Source: an uncultured bacterium
GTDB lineage: Bacteria; Verrucomicrobiota; Kiritimatiellia; CAIKKV01
DNA length: 64,000 nucleotides
Assembly (NCBI GenBank): GCA_938038445.1
Contig: CALHRZ010000023.1
Span: forward strand, 1 to 64,000
Direction: 5' to 3'
Positions 49,365 to 60,200 of this stretch are shown in pieces. The translations under genes were made by a program, and so were the position numbers. Numbering within the stretch: position 1 is the first letter of the stretch; every line of letters begins with the position of its first letter. A model generated the notes under the pieces. The model was not told the DNA's origin. It did not search any database and saw nothing but the letters and a program-made list of their open reading frames with translations.

Positions 49365-52364
49365 ATGCAGTCAATACGTGTCAGAGGGCTTGCTTTTCTT
49401 TTCGCAACACTCGGATGCGTCCATCAATTGCTGGGAGATACGGTCATCTGGGTCGGCGGATTCGGCAACTGGAACGACCCTAACAAATGGACAAATACCA
49501 GCGGAATCGCAATGGTGCCTGGCGATGGCGACACGGCCATGATTCTCACAGCCGGCTCTTCCGTTCGAGTGGACACGGCCACCGCAGAGTTGTCCCTTTT
49601 CCGAATGACGACCGGAATTCTCGTCTTTTCCAATTGGAACACACGTCTTTCCGCCGCCGACATCCGGATTGAAGGAGGCACGGTGACACTACCCAACGCC
49701 TTCACCTGGCTAGAACCCTCCAACCGGATCTGGTTGGCGGCTGGAACCAATTTCTTTCTTGCTTCCAATGCTACTCTGAACGCCAACTTCAAAGGGTATG
49801 CCACCACCAACGGTCCGGGTGGCGGCATTTCGCAATCAGGAGGCGGAAGCGGGGCAGGTCATGGAGGATGGGGAGGTCGAAACGCACCCAATAACCGAGG
49901 AGGAAGCCCCTACAACGATCCGACAGCCCCGATCGCTCCTGGCAGCGGAGGCGGACATACTTCCTATGGAGGCGCCGGCGGCGGGGCCGTCTTCATTGAT
50001 GCCTCCAATGCCGTCGTTTCCATCCATGGCACCATCACCGCGAACGGTCAGTCCGGAACCACCACGCATGGGGGCGGGGGATCGGGCGGTTCGATTTACA
50101 TTCTCTGCAAACGATTCCAGGGAAGCACGAATGGTCTCCTTCGGGTTCGAGGAGGTAATGGTGTGGCAGGAGGAGGAGGAGGAGCCGGGGGCCGAATCGC
50201 AGTGGTTTATGACCCTGCCGAACAGGCGACAATCCCAAACCCCGGCGTTCGAATGGACGGCTACCCCGGTCGAACCGAAACTATTCGTGTGCGCATCGGA
50301 GAATCCGGAACAGGGTATTACCCCGACACGCGGTTTATAACTCCCACGCTGGATGGAGGTCTATTTTATGATGTTCGTCTCATAATCCCCAATTTCACCA
50401 ATTGGAGCGTTCACGATCTGATTGTCAGTAACTGCCTTGTTCATTTTGTTCACTCCAACTTTGTTCTCATTGTCTCCAACAATGCCCAGTTTTATAACGG
50501 CGGGATCGGTCTTCAGGGCAACGCCGAATTTCATGTGGCGGGTTCATTCGTCATGACCAACAAGGGCTTTCTCCAACTTTCGGCAGGTCCGACCAATGGT
50601 ATCGCCCCTTACTACGGCGCACTTCTTTCCGTAACCGGCGATATGCGGTTGGAAAACAACTCCTGGGTCTATTCGATTTCCGACGGCACCAATGGGGGAT
50701 CCCCTGTGTTCCGCATGGCAAACCTTTTTATCTCCACCAACAGTGGTTTCGATGCCAGTGAATGGGGTTTCCAGCCGACTTACGGCCCAGGAGCCGGCGC
50801 CACATATTCCACCTCTGGAGGTGGCGCAGGCTATGGAGGGTTCGGTGGCTGCTTCGCAGGCGGTGCGCAACAAGGGCCTGTGTACGGAGACCCCGCTTTC
50901 CCTGAATACTGCGGTAGCGGCGCCGGCAACGCTACATTGAGCGGCGCCGGCGGGGGGCTCATTCGGATCGAAGCGCCCAACGGAACCGTCACTCTCCACG
51001 GTTCCCTGCTCGCGAATGGCCAAGGCTCCCTCTATACCCATGGCGGGGGCGGTTCGGGCGGCGGCATTCTCGTGATCTGCTCGAATATCGCCGGCAGTTC
51101 GACCGGCCTCATCCGCGCCCGCGGAGCAGCGGGTAACTTAAACGGTGGGGGAGGCGGCGGCGGAAGGATTGCCATCCTTTATAATCCAACCGCTCAGGGA
51201 GGCCTTTGGCCCGGTATTCGCTTGGATGTGCGTCGTGGGGATGACCCCGCACCTGGTCGTGGGTACGGCCGAAGCAGCGAAGATGGAACCGTCTGGTTAC
51301 CTGACACTGCTATTCTTTCGCCTACCATGATCGAGGGACGACTCCAAAACACGCGGCTTCTAATTGGAAATGTTGATTCCTGGTCTCCTTCTTCACTTTT
51401 CGTCAGCAATTGTTCCTTCGTGTTGGAACAAACGAATTTTGCCCTGTCGGTCGGCGGCCCGATGACCATTCTAAACGGGAGTGTCGGTCTCAAAGGAGAT
51501 TTTCGCATCACCGTCAGTGAGGATCTCATTCTGTCCAATTCCGCCTCCCTCAACCTCTATGGCGGTCCGACCAACGGACTTTCAACCGACTACAGTGGCT
51601 TAGTCCAGATTGGTGGGTCTGCTGTTGTTTCTTCGGGTTGTTGGGTTAATATTTTTTCGGACTGGCAAGAAGCGGGAACGCCATTTTTCCGCGCTCACTA
51701 TCTTCGCATCGCGCCCAATGCCGGTTTCAATGCATCTGGAACCGGTTTTCGTTCCGGTTTGGGGTATGGGGCAGGGACTTCAAATGGGGGGGGAGGATAT
51801 GGAGGGAAAGGGGGTGGAGGAAATGCGACTTCTTACAATGGCGGTCCGACCTATGGCAGTCGTTACACCCCTCTACATGCCGGGAGTGGAGGGCAGAATG
51901 CGAGCTTGGGCGCCCCAGGCGGAGGTTTGATCCGCATCGAAACGAGCGGGCCCTTTCTCCTTGGGGGATCGCTCCTGGCAAACGGAGATAGTGGATATAG
52001 CGTTCATGGCGGGGGCGGTTCGGGCGGTGGCATCTTTGTTCGATGCGCGACTTTTCAGGGAACTCCCTCCGCCGTCCTGTCGGCAAAAGGCGGAAATCGT
52101 AACGGAACATACAATGGAGGGGGAGGGGGAGGAGGCCGAATCGCCGTGTGGATCGGCGTTTCACAAAATCAGATGGATGCGTATATCGCCGATGGGTCAG
52201 GCCGCGTCATGGAAACGAATGCCCCTCCCGGATGGGAAGGAACGCTTTCCGTCACCAACGGGTCGGGATTTTACGATCCCCCTTCCACTCGTGCAGCGGA
52301 ACCGGGAACGGCCTCGTTCTTTGTGTCAACCGCTGTGCCCGGTACGTTGATGATCCTTCGGTAA
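49365..52364 (+). CDS. Giant secreted glycine-rich beta-repeat protein A
   Basis: This 999-residue protein has a signal peptide (GLAFLFATLGCVHQLLG) followed by a WVGGFGNWNDPNKW start and three tandem units of about 325 residues. Each unit combines a beta-rich, Asn/Ser/Thr-rich section with a Gly-rich block such as GGGSGAGHGGWGG, GGGAGYGGFGG or GGGGYGGKGGGG, and a closing GGGGGGGRIAV. The Gly-rich DNA blocks begin near 49813, 50785 and 51762. The end PGTLMILR is nearly shared with the paralog at 57206. It is probably a surface or extracellular adhesin-like protein. AGGAGG lies six bases before the chosen ATG. Confidence 0.85.
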   Translation: MQSIRVRGLAFLFATLGCVHQLLGDTVIWVGGFGNWNDPNKWTNTSGIAMVPGDGDTAMILTAGSSVRVDTATAELSLFRMTTGILVFSNWNTRLSAADIRIEGGTVTLPNAFTWLEPSNRIWLAAGTNFFLASNATLNANFKGYATTNGPGGGISQSGGGSGAGHGGWGGRNAPNNRGGSPYNDPTAPIAPGSGGGHTSYGGAGGGAVFIDASNAVVSIHGTITANGQSGTTTHGGGGSGGSIYILCKRFQGSTNGLLRVRGGNGVAGGGGGAGGRIAVVYDPAEQATIPNPGVRMDGYPGRTETIRVRIGESGTGYYPDTRFITPTLDGGLFYDVRLIIPNFTNWSVHDLIVSNCLVHFVHSNFVLIVSNNAQFYNGGIGLQGNAEFHVAGSFVMTNKGFLQLSAGPTNGIAPYYGALLSVTGDMRLENNSWVYSISDGTNGGSPVFRMANLFISTNSGFDASEWGFQPTYGPGAGATYSTSGGGAGYGGFGGCFAGGAQQGPVYGDPAFPEYCGSGAGNATLSGAGGGLIRIEAPNGTVTLHGSLLANGQGSLYTHGGGGSGGGILVICSNIAGSSTGLIRARGAAGNLNGGGGGGGRIAILYNPTAQGGLWPGIRLDVRRGDDPAPGRGYGRSSEDGTVWLPDTAILSPTMIEGRLQNTRLLIGNVDSWSPSSLFVSNCSFVLEQTNFALSVGGPMTILNGSVGLKGDFRITVSEDLILSNSASLNLYGGPTNGLSTDYSGLVQIGGSAVVSSGCWVNIFSDWQEAGTPFFRAHYLRIAPNAGFNASGTGFRSGLGYGAGTSNGGGGYGGKGGGGNATSYNGGPTYGSRYTPLHAGSGGQNASLGAPGGGLIRIETSGPFLLGGSLLANGDSGYSVHGGGGSGGGIFVRCATFQGTPSAVLSAKGGNRNGTYNGGGGGGGRIAVWIGVSQNQMDAYIADGSGRVMETNAPPGWEGTLSVTNGSGFYDPPSTRAAEPGTASFFVSTAVPGTLMILR

Positions 52365-52422
52365 AAATGGGTGTTATGATTTGGGATGAAACATTCGAAT
52401 CGAAACGTTATTCTTCCCGCTG

Positions 52423-53340
52423 ATGAGTCTTGTTATCGAACGATCGGTTAAGCCCACCCTGACGCCGTTTGGTCTCCATATAGGGGATACGTTCCGTTTG
52501 CAGCTTCGAAGCGGCCGCCTTTGGGAAATGACGCTTCTGGCCACCCGCGCCCGTATCCTTGCCCGCGACTTCAATCGCCTTCATTCCTATCACGACCCCA
52601 GCCATGACAGCGGGGACATTTCCGCCTATGGTTTTACCGCCCTCGTCCGGATCAATGGCCGGGAGTATGAACTCCGCCGAGAAGTCGGGACCCAGAAAAG
52701 TTTTGATGAGCCCGCACGGATCGAGGGCGTCTGCCTCTGGCTCGACGCCGTCGCCAGCATCTTCCGCGACGCGGGCGGTTTCATGGCAGAAAAGGACTGG
52801 AAGGGCGGGTGGATCTGCAAGCCGTCCCAAGCGGCGCGTTTCGCCGTGCAAGAAGAAGGACTTTCCCTCTGCCCCGAACCTCTTCATCCCTGGTACCCCA
52901 ACGAGTCCGGCCGTCCGAACATCAGCCAGTGCTACGACGGCGAAGACTGCTGGATGGGGCCTTACAACGGCGCCTCGGCCCATTGCGGGCTGGACCTCAA
53001 CATGCCCAAGGGAACCGTTCTGACTGCGCCCTTCGATCTGGATTGTCACGAGATGTTCAATACCTTAGCCGCCGGTTTCGACAACAACCGTTGGCGCGGC
53101 GTCCGGCGTTGGCCCGACGGATCGGAATGGCGTATTCAAACCCATCATTTGATCGAAATGATCGTTCCAGAACGAACCCCATTGAAGGCTGGAACCCCTT
53201 ACGCGACAACGGCCGGCGTTCGTGTTGGATTGCATCCCCATACCCATTTCATGTTTCAAATTACCGAACAGGGCGGTCAATATTGGCTTGATCCCTGGAT
53301 TGTTTTCTGGGCTGTCTTTCGATCCACAAACCCCGCATGA
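52423..53340 (+). CDS. M23/LytM-like metallopeptidase-fold protein without signal peptide
   Basis: This 305-residue protein has a LytM-type fold. HCGLDLNMPKGTVL supplies His187 and Asp191, and HPHTHFMFQI supplies the HxH pair at His273/His275, matching the zinc and catalytic positions of M23 peptidases. The N-terminal 170 residues are beta-rich and unrecognised. There is no signal peptide, so a cytoplasmic role or a different substrate than peptidoglycan is possible. It lies 11 bases before the DegT gene. Confidence 0.7.
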   Translation: MSLVIERSVKPTLTPFGLHIGDTFRLQLRSGRLWEMTLLATRARILARDFNRLHSYHDPSHDSGDISAYGFTALVRINGREYELRREVGTQKSFDEPARIEGVCLWLDAVASIFRDAGGFMAEKDWKGGWICKPSQAARFAVQEEGLSLCPEPLHPWYPNESGRPNISQCYDGEDCWMGPYNGASAHCGLDLNMPKGTVLTAPFDLDCHEMFNTLAAGFDNNRWRGVRRWPDGSEWRIQTHHLIEMIVPERTPLKAGTPYATTAGVRVGLHPHTHFMFQITEQGGQYWLDPWIVFWAVFRSTNPA

Positions 53341-53350
53341 GGAAGTTCCG

Positions 53351-54541
53351 ATGTACAGAGCCGGCCAGGAAGAGATTGACGAAATCGCGAAAGTGATCCA
53401 TTCCAAGATGTGGTTTCGGTCGGGGGATCCTGCGGCAGGCCATTTGCAAGAGGTGGTTCGCTTCGAACAGGAATGGGCGGAAACGATCGGAACAAAATAT
53501 GCCCTTCTCATGTCCGGAGGCGGCACAGCCGCCCTCGTCTGCGGATTGGCGGGCTTGGGAATCGGGCCGGGCGACGAGGTCATTGTCCCCGCCTACACGT
53601 GGATGGCAACCGCCACCGCCGTTCTCGCCGTCGGCGCCATTCCGGTGCTTGCGGAAGTGGATGAAACGATGGCGCTCGATCCGGCGGATTTCGAGCGGAA
53701 AATCGGCCCCGCCGTCAAAGCGGTTATTCCCGTGCATATGTTGGGCCGCCCCGCCAATCTCAAAGCGATCCTCCGAATCGCGCGCAAACACGGCGTTAAG
53801 GTGCTTGAGGACTCCTGTCAGATGGTGGGGGGGGCCTACAAAGGGCGTCGAACCGGCAGTTGGGGGGATGCCGGAGCCTTCAGTTTCAACTATTTCAAAA
53901 TCATTTCCTCTGGAGGAGAAGGCGGCGTTCTGGTCACAAATGACCGCTCCATTTTCGAAACAGCGTTTGTATTCCACGATTCCGGTTCCGCTTTCCGCCC
54001 GCAAGCCGGTTCGCTTTCCATCCCGATCTTTGTGGCCCAGCAGTACCGGGCCGATGAAGTCATGGGAGCGATTGCGCGTGTCCAAAGGACGCGGCTCGAT
54101 GGCATTCTGGCCGATCTCCGCCGCATTCGAAAGACGGTCGAGACCGAAATGACGGGTTTCCGAAAAGTTCGCATTGCGCCGAATAACGATCCCGAAGGAG
54201 ATTGCGGGGTTTGTGTGGCGTTTCGATTCCGAAATGAGGCGGACGCCCGTGCGTTCAAAAACTCCCCTGGCGTGGAGGGTTATGTGGGAATAGACCACGG
54301 CAAGCACGTCTATACGCAATGGACGCCCCTTCGGGAAAAGCGGATCATGCACCGAAAGGATATGAACCCTTTCTACTTCCGAAAAAACAGGGGATTGCGC
54401 GCCGATTACAGTGAAGACGTTTGTCCTCGCACTCTCGATTTTCTCCGGCGGACTGTCTTCGTTATGCTTCATCCCGACTGGACGGAGGATCAAGTCGGGA
54501 AGAAGATCCATGCCTTGCGATCGGCCGCTGCTGCGATCTAG
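53351..54541 (+). CDS. DegT/DnrJ/EryC1 family PLP-dependent aminotransferase
   Basis: This 396-residue enzyme would transaminate a keto-sugar or related nucleotide-activated sugar. The PLP lysine is Lys183 in SFNYFKIISSGGEGGVLVTND, and the Asp of VLEDSCQMVGG (Asp154) contacts PLP. The typical MSGGGTAALVCGL and DEVIVPAYTWMATATA are present. The start at 53351 follows GGAAG six bases ahead. It ends four bases inside the convergent DUF4838 gene. Use in surface polysaccharide or glycan assembly is suggested by its neighbours. Confidence 0.92.
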   Translation: MYRAGQEEIDEIAKVIHSKMWFRSGDPAAGHLQEVVRFEQEWAETIGTKYALLMSGGGTAALVCGLAGLGIGPGDEVIVPAYTWMATATAVLAVGAIPVLAEVDETMALDPADFERKIGPAVKAVIPVHMLGRPANLKAILRIARKHGVKVLEDSCQMVGGAYKGRRTGSWGDAGAFSFNYFKIISSGGEGGVLVTNDRSIFETAFVFHDSGSAFRPQAGSLSIPIFVAQQYRADEVMGAIARVQRTRLDGILADLRRIRKTVETEMTGFRKVRIAPNNDPEGDCGVCVAFRFRNEADARAFKNSPGVEGYVGIDHGKHVYTQWTPLREKRIMHRKDMNPFYFRKNRGLRADYSEDVCPRTLDFLRRTVFVMLHPDWTEDQVGKKIHALRSAAAAI

Positions 54542-57027
54542 GGATTTCGGATCGGCTCCCGCTCGCCGCCTGGAAGAATCCGATAGGGAAGGTCCTCGTT
54601 CGGAGCGGACTTTTCGAGCCGTGGGCCGGCGAAGACGAAACAGGGATAGAGAATTCCTCCCAGCCACAGCTCGTTGCACCAGGATCGCTGAATGACCTGC
54701 AGGGCGACCAAATTCCGCCCGTTTCGTTTGACGTGGGGCGTTAAGTCGAACACGTTCGGGTAGTAATAGGCTCGTTTGCTGTTTCCGACATAGGCGCCGT
54801 TGCACCACACGTGCACTTCATCTTCCGCTCCACCGACAAAAAAACCGATCCCCTCGCCAGGGGACACTTCGGGAAGATCGAACCCGATGCGATACCAAAC
54901 AGCGCCCTGCCGATAAGGCCCGAGCCCCTGCGCGTCCCACGTCGTGGACCAGGTCCGGGTGCGGAGACGGTCCCGATCGGACTGTTCGGGATGGTAAAAT
55001 CCCATGAACTGTCCCATGACATGCGGGTCCAGAATGGTCGGCAGCTCGTCGGGGACAGGATACACAATGCGATAATTGCCGGTGGAATATTTAACCGCCG
55101 AGTCGATGAAAGGCCCCAAAAAGAGACGCGTCAGATAGGTGCGCCCGATGGTGGATACAATCTGAGGATTTTTCTCGAGATATCGGTCGTGATGAGCCAC
55201 CAGGGCTTCATAAGCCGCCTGAGCGGCCGTAAAATCGAACCGGCCGATGGCCTCGCGAAAGTCCAGATAGAGTTCGAGCGCTCGGACAGGCTGCGTGAAA
55301 TAATCAAGATTGCGGCGGTGAAATTCGTCCCAGACCGCCTTCTCGGCCTGGGTGAAGAGGGTACGGGCACGGGCAACAAACTCCCGGGTGAAGATGAGAT
55401 GAACGGCGCCGAAACTGCCGGCTTCGTGTCCGGCGGATTCCTGGGTTTCGACGAGCAGCAAATAATACTGTTCCATAAAGGGGGCGCCCGGGCCGAACGC
55501 GAGTTGACAGTACCGCTTGAGAGCCTCCCGCCAATCGAGGGTAATGTCCCACCCCATCCGAGCCATCAGGTAGTCGTGCGGTCCGTTGATTCCGTACGCC
55601 TTGTCCTGCTGATTGTTGTGGCCGATAACACCGATCCGGTGGTAGAAGGGGAGGTCCTGCCCCCAGATTTTGAGTTTGCTATAAGGCATGACGTTTTCGG
55701 CCAGATTCCAGTTGTACCCATAGAAGGAGAGGGGATTGCCTTGTTCGGAATGGAGTTTGCCCCACTGTTCCAGAATGTGGCGGTAGTAGGTGCGGGTCGC
55801 ACTTCGGGGATCGAGCAGGCTGTGATAGCGCGAGTAGGTGATGTCCGCGATGTTGACCGTCAGGCGGGGGTGGGGCTTGTACCGCATCGGATAATCGGCA
55901 TGGGCGCCGTAGAGATACATCCCAAGGTAAAGATTGGGAAACTCTTTCTCGAGCCGTTCCAGCACCGTGTTGATGTAGAGAACCAGCTCGTCGGTGTGAT
56001 CCCGTTCTCCGGTCACGGGGTCCACCCGCCCCGACCCCGCCGCCAAGGATTCCGGCGATTCGGAAAAACCGCCGCCATCATTGGCAGAAATGCTGAAAGC
56101 GACGGCATAGTCGTTGGGCCAGTTATTGCGACGGAAGGTTTCCCGGATATCTTCGACTGTCATTTCAATTACGCCCGGATGGGTCGGTTCCAGTTGCGAC
56201 CAATTCCGTTCCCAGGTGCCATCCGGTTTTCGGCTGAGGGCCCTCATCTCGGGATTTTCTTCCAGCCGTTTTTTGTTCTTCGTTATGAGCGCATTCCAAT
56301 AGTGTCCGCCTTCCATGAATTTGGGGTGGCGGCGGTCTCGGAATTGCGTTTGCTGCTGGCGGATTTTCCACAGTTCGTATTCCGCCAATTGTTCGGGCGC
56401 TGCCCACGCCGTACTGATCCAGGGGGAACGGATTTCAAAAGCGGGTTTTTTTGCCGCATCGAGCGGGCGAACGGTTAGCCGTTCGACGCGGGGAATGACC
56501 TCGCCTTCGGGACCGGGGAAAATCCAGTCACATCCTACTTCGCGGAGAAATTCATAGATGCCGTGCGCCGTGCCGTAAAAGCTTTCGCCTGCAATCAGAA
56601 CGCGTCCTTCTTTTGTGAGAAGGCGGAATGATTCCTTCATGACCGTCTCATGCCGGGGAGCCGCTCCCAGACGAACGGCTGGGGGGCCGAGGACGATGGC
56701 GGGAACCGGCAAGGAGGAAAGCGTGGAAGCGTCCAAAATCGGAGGACGTTTCCCGGTCATTTTTTCGAGATGATAGAGCAAGTCATTGATTACCTTGACT
56801 TGGAGTTCCTGAAGACGCCGTGCTTCCCGTTCTTCTTCGGAAAAGGCGCGTCGGACCGAGGGCGGAAGATCCGGTAAAGAGGGTGCCCATGGGCCTTCGA
56901 TTACAAGGGGGGCGATAGGGCGTCCTTTTTCGAACAGAACGATTTCTTGGCTCATGAGGTTTTCCTTCGCGGTTCCAAGGACGGTGCCAGTGAGTATCGT
57001 TAAAAATGTTTTTTTCATGGGGTGCAT
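54538..57027 (-). CDS. DUF4838 putative glycoside hydrolase with C-terminal carbohydrate-binding domain
   Basis: This 829-residue exported protein has a short N-terminal hydrophobic segment (TFLTILTGTVLGTA). N-terminal residues resemble the GH67-type helper domain (LTKEGRVLIAGESFYGTAHGIYEFLREVGCDWIFPG), and the central DUF4838 barrel includes YLGMYLYGAHADYP and FYGYNWNLAENVMP. The last 150 residues resemble a galactose-binding/GH2 sandwich (GIGFFVGGAEDEVHVWCNG). DUF4838 proteins are frequent in PVC genomes and are linked to polysaccharide degradation; the substrate is unknown. GAGG precedes the ATG. Confidence 0.88.
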   Translation of the reverse strand: MHPMKKTFLTILTGTVLGTAKENLMSQEIVLFEKGRPIAPLVIEGPWAPSLPDLPPSVRRAFSEEEREARRLQELQVKVINDLLYHLEKMTGKRPPILDASTLSSLPVPAIVLGPPAVRLGAAPRHETVMKESFRLLTKEGRVLIAGESFYGTAHGIYEFLREVGCDWIFPGPEGEVIPRVERLTVRPLDAAKKPAFEIRSPWISTAWAAPEQLAEYELWKIRQQQTQFRDRRHPKFMEGGHYWNALITKNKKRLEENPEMRALSRKPDGTWERNWSQLEPTHPGVIEMTVEDIRETFRRNNWPNDYAVAFSISANDGGGFSESPESLAAGSGRVDPVTGERDHTDELVLYINTVLERLEKEFPNLYLGMYLYGAHADYPMRYKPHPRLTVNIADITYSRYHSLLDPRSATRTYYRHILEQWGKLHSEQGNPLSFYGYNWNLAENVMPYSKLKIWGQDLPFYHRIGVIGHNNQQDKAYGINGPHDYLMARMGWDITLDWREALKRYCQLAFGPGAPFMEQYYLLLVETQESAGHEAGSFGAVHLIFTREFVARARTLFTQAEKAVWDEFHRRNLDYFTQPVRALELYLDFREAIGRFDFTAAQAAYEALVAHHDRYLEKNPQIVSTIGRTYLTRLFLGPFIDSAVKYSTGNYRIVYPVPDELPTILDPHVMGQFMGFYHPEQSDRDRLRTRTWSTTWDAQGLGPYRQGAVWYRIGFDLPEVSPGEGIGFFVGGAEDEVHVWCNGAYVGNSKRAYYYPNVFDLTPHVKRNGRNLVALQVIQRSWCNELWLGGILYPCFVFAGPRLEKSAPNEDLPYRILPGGEREPIRNP

Positions 57028-57205
57028 TCTTCTTTCCTCTTCAGGCGGGGGCCGGATACAAGGCTCCTTGCATGCGCCATTTTAGAAGGAATCCTCCCAA
57101 ATGAAAGGACCATCTCCGGTTTACCTCGCCCGGAAATTCCCCTGTCGAACCCAGGTTCGGGAAAGCGAACCCCCACCAGGGGGGCAGGGCCCTGAAAAAA
57201 AAGGC

Positions 57206-60200
57206 TTATCGGATGACCATCAGGGTTCCGGGGCGGGCGAGAACAGTGATGAACTCGATCCAACCATCTTCTCCGGACTGCCATCCCGCTCCCCCTGAAG
57301 CGGAGGCCATTCCCGCAAAATGGGGTGAAAAGGCTTCCACACGATACGGCACCGCGTTGGAGTCTGCAAGAATTCGCGCCACGCGATCGGTGGTCGCGCG
57401 CATCCAGACGGCGATCCGGCCGCCGCCGCCCCCGCCGCCGCCTACTGTCCCCCCGCTGCTCGTAGCGGCTAACCCCCCATCCGCATTCAACTGGCCATTT
57501 GCCGAACCGGAAAATCGCTCGGTGACGAGAAAGATGGATCCGCCAGCGCCTGCCCCTCCCTCACGGGCTGTAAACACTCCACCGTTGCCGCCTTGAACGG
57601 AGAGCGTTCCGTCCAGAACAACCTCCTTCGCCTCCAAGCGAATTACTCCACCGCCCATACCGCCGCGAGCAGAAGTGGTGCTCCCGCCCCCGCTTCCGGA
57701 GTAAGGCGCAAAAAGTGTTTGGGCGTAGGCATTTCCGCCTTTGCGGGTTGAGGAGGAATTGCCGCCCTTTCCTCCATGCCCGCCGCCGGCACCGGGATCT
57801 GTACCGGCTAATTGACCCTTCCCAGGCCCCTGATTCTGGTCATAACCGCGTCCGACCGCGTCAATGCCGCCTCCTGAAGCAACCTGGAGTGTGCGACAAC
57901 GCAGGAGGGGAGCCCCCCCGTTCGTGGGATGAGAATAGGGATGGATCCAGGAATCGGATGCGATCGTTACGGCACCGCTCACGCTAAGACGCGCACCCCA
58001 ATCCCAGAATCCGCCGTTGGTGGAAAGGGCAAAGAACGAAAAGAGCGTCCCCGTTTCCATCAGCCAGTCCCCGCTCACAGAAGCATCCACCCCTTCGAAG
58101 GATAGTCGGGAAGTTCCGCCTTGAAGCTTCACAGAACCCTTCACGGACAGAGTGGAATCGCCTCCCAAAGAAAATAAGGCGTTGCTGTTCAAGAGGTTTC
58201 CATTCACGGACAGCGCCATCTCAGGGCTGAGACGTATCACCCCGTAATTGATCAAATTGGAACAGGAAAGCGAAAACGGCGTCCGACCTAATAGTCCGCC
58301 ATTGGTATGAATCACAATCGGCCCGGCAATCGTCCAATCGACGGAAGGAGACTCGAAGCCTATCCAGGCATCGCTGAGTATCAGGTTGTCGGCAGCGAAA
58401 ATGGTCGGTTCCCCGTTCGTAATGACGAGATAACCGCCAACATTCGAAATTTGGTTTGAGAGAGAAAAGATCCCGGAAACATCGGAGAAACACAAGGTAC
58501 CCCAATCGGCGGTTCTCCACAGACGCGCTTCGGGATAGTTGTTGCCTGGATTGACCGTGATGCGAAGGGAAGGTCGTGGAATTTGGCTTTGAGCCGCCGG
58601 GTCGTAGAGAAGCGCAATTCGGCCGCCACTACCGGCGCCGCCCCAAGTGGACGAATAGGGAGCATTTCCACCATCGGCGCGAAGAATCCCATTCGTACCT
58701 GCGATTATGGGTGCCTTCAAATAAATGGATCCGCCGGCGCCACCGCCTCCTTCCCGTCCGCCATAGGCACCCCCTGCCATTCCGCAAACCGTCATTGTAC
58801 CATTGATCAGAATGCGCTCCTGCGCTTCTACGCGGATTACTCCCCCCCCACGGCCACCGCCCGAGCTTGTTGTTTTCGCGCCCCCGCTGCCCGCATCTAT
58901 GGGATAAAGGGCGGATCCATAAGGCAAGCCGAAGTCCGCCCCACTGCTGGCGCGTCCTCCCCGTCCGCCATAGGCGCCCCCGCTGCCCGTCGTTGTGCTG
59001 ACAGTCGGCGCACCGCCAGGGCCCGAAGAGACGTCGAATCCTTTCCCATCGGCGTTGAACCCGCAACCGCTTTCCACTTCGAGGTTCCGGCAAACCAGAT
59101 AGGGCGAACCACCATTCGTAACGTCGGAATAAGGGAATATCCAAGAGTTACTTTCAAGACGGACATCCCCTTCCACGCGCAGTCTCGCACCCCACGCGCC
59201 TGGGACGCCGTTGGTCGGATCGCCCACAAAGTGGGCGGCCGCCCCCGAGGTGAGCAGGACGTTACCCGTCACAGCTGCTTCAAACCCTTGCCAGTTGACC
59301 ACCCCAGCGGCTCCACTGACAACGACTCCATCTCCGACAGAAACGGTCCCGCCATCGCGCATTGTCCATTCGCCGTTCGGCATCACCACGGAGCCGTTGA
59401 CTTGGACGGTACTATTGGACCCCAGCTTAATGAGCCCTGCATTGGTCAGGGCAGAACAGGAAATGGTGACGGCCCCACGTCCGATCAAACCGGAGTTGGT
59501 ATCGGAAAGGGTAATCGGGCCTGCGATGTCATAGGCAAAGGGCTCCGTCGCAAATCCGATACAGGCGTTTTGCAGGCGGAAGGCATCGGTGGAAAAGGTG
59601 GAAAATCCCTCCGGAAAGATGAGATGTCCATGAAAGCCGCTCACCACATTCGAAACGCGGAAGACACTGCTGGAATCTGATAAATAAATCGTTCCGTAAT
59701 CCGCCATGAGAAAACGGTCCCGTTCATAGACGTAACCGAGCCCCGGTTTCACACTGAACTCGACCTGCGGCGGATCGAGGAGTGCCTGGGCTTGCGGGGA
59801 ATAGTGGAGGGCGATGCGTCCGCCGCCGCCGCCCCCTGCAAGGGAGGAAGTTCGGGCGCCATCGGCGCGTATAACGCCCCCTGTTCCGGCGAAGGTCTCA
59901 CAGATCAAAAGAATCGATCCGCCCGCGCCTCCCCCGCCATCTCGACTGGACGCTACGGTGCCCGGGCTGCCATTGGCGGAGATCAGTCCGTGAACGGTGA
60001 TGCGCCCGGACGCTTGAATCCATACCGCCCCTCCTCCGGGTCCACCCTGGCAACTGGTGGTATTGCCTGCGCCACTCCCGGGCACGATGGGATTGGACGG
60101 GGTATTGTATTCTTCTCCGCCGGCATAGAGGTGACCGCTGATGCCGCCCCGACCTCCATGGCCCGCGCCGCCGGACGAATACGTTGCGACCGTCAGAGAG

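Noticed and set aside
49813-52150. CRISPR-like or satellite repeat in the glycine-rich genes
   Set aside because: The periodicity is about 975 bp and protein-coding; units are diverged and there are no short direct repeats with spacers.
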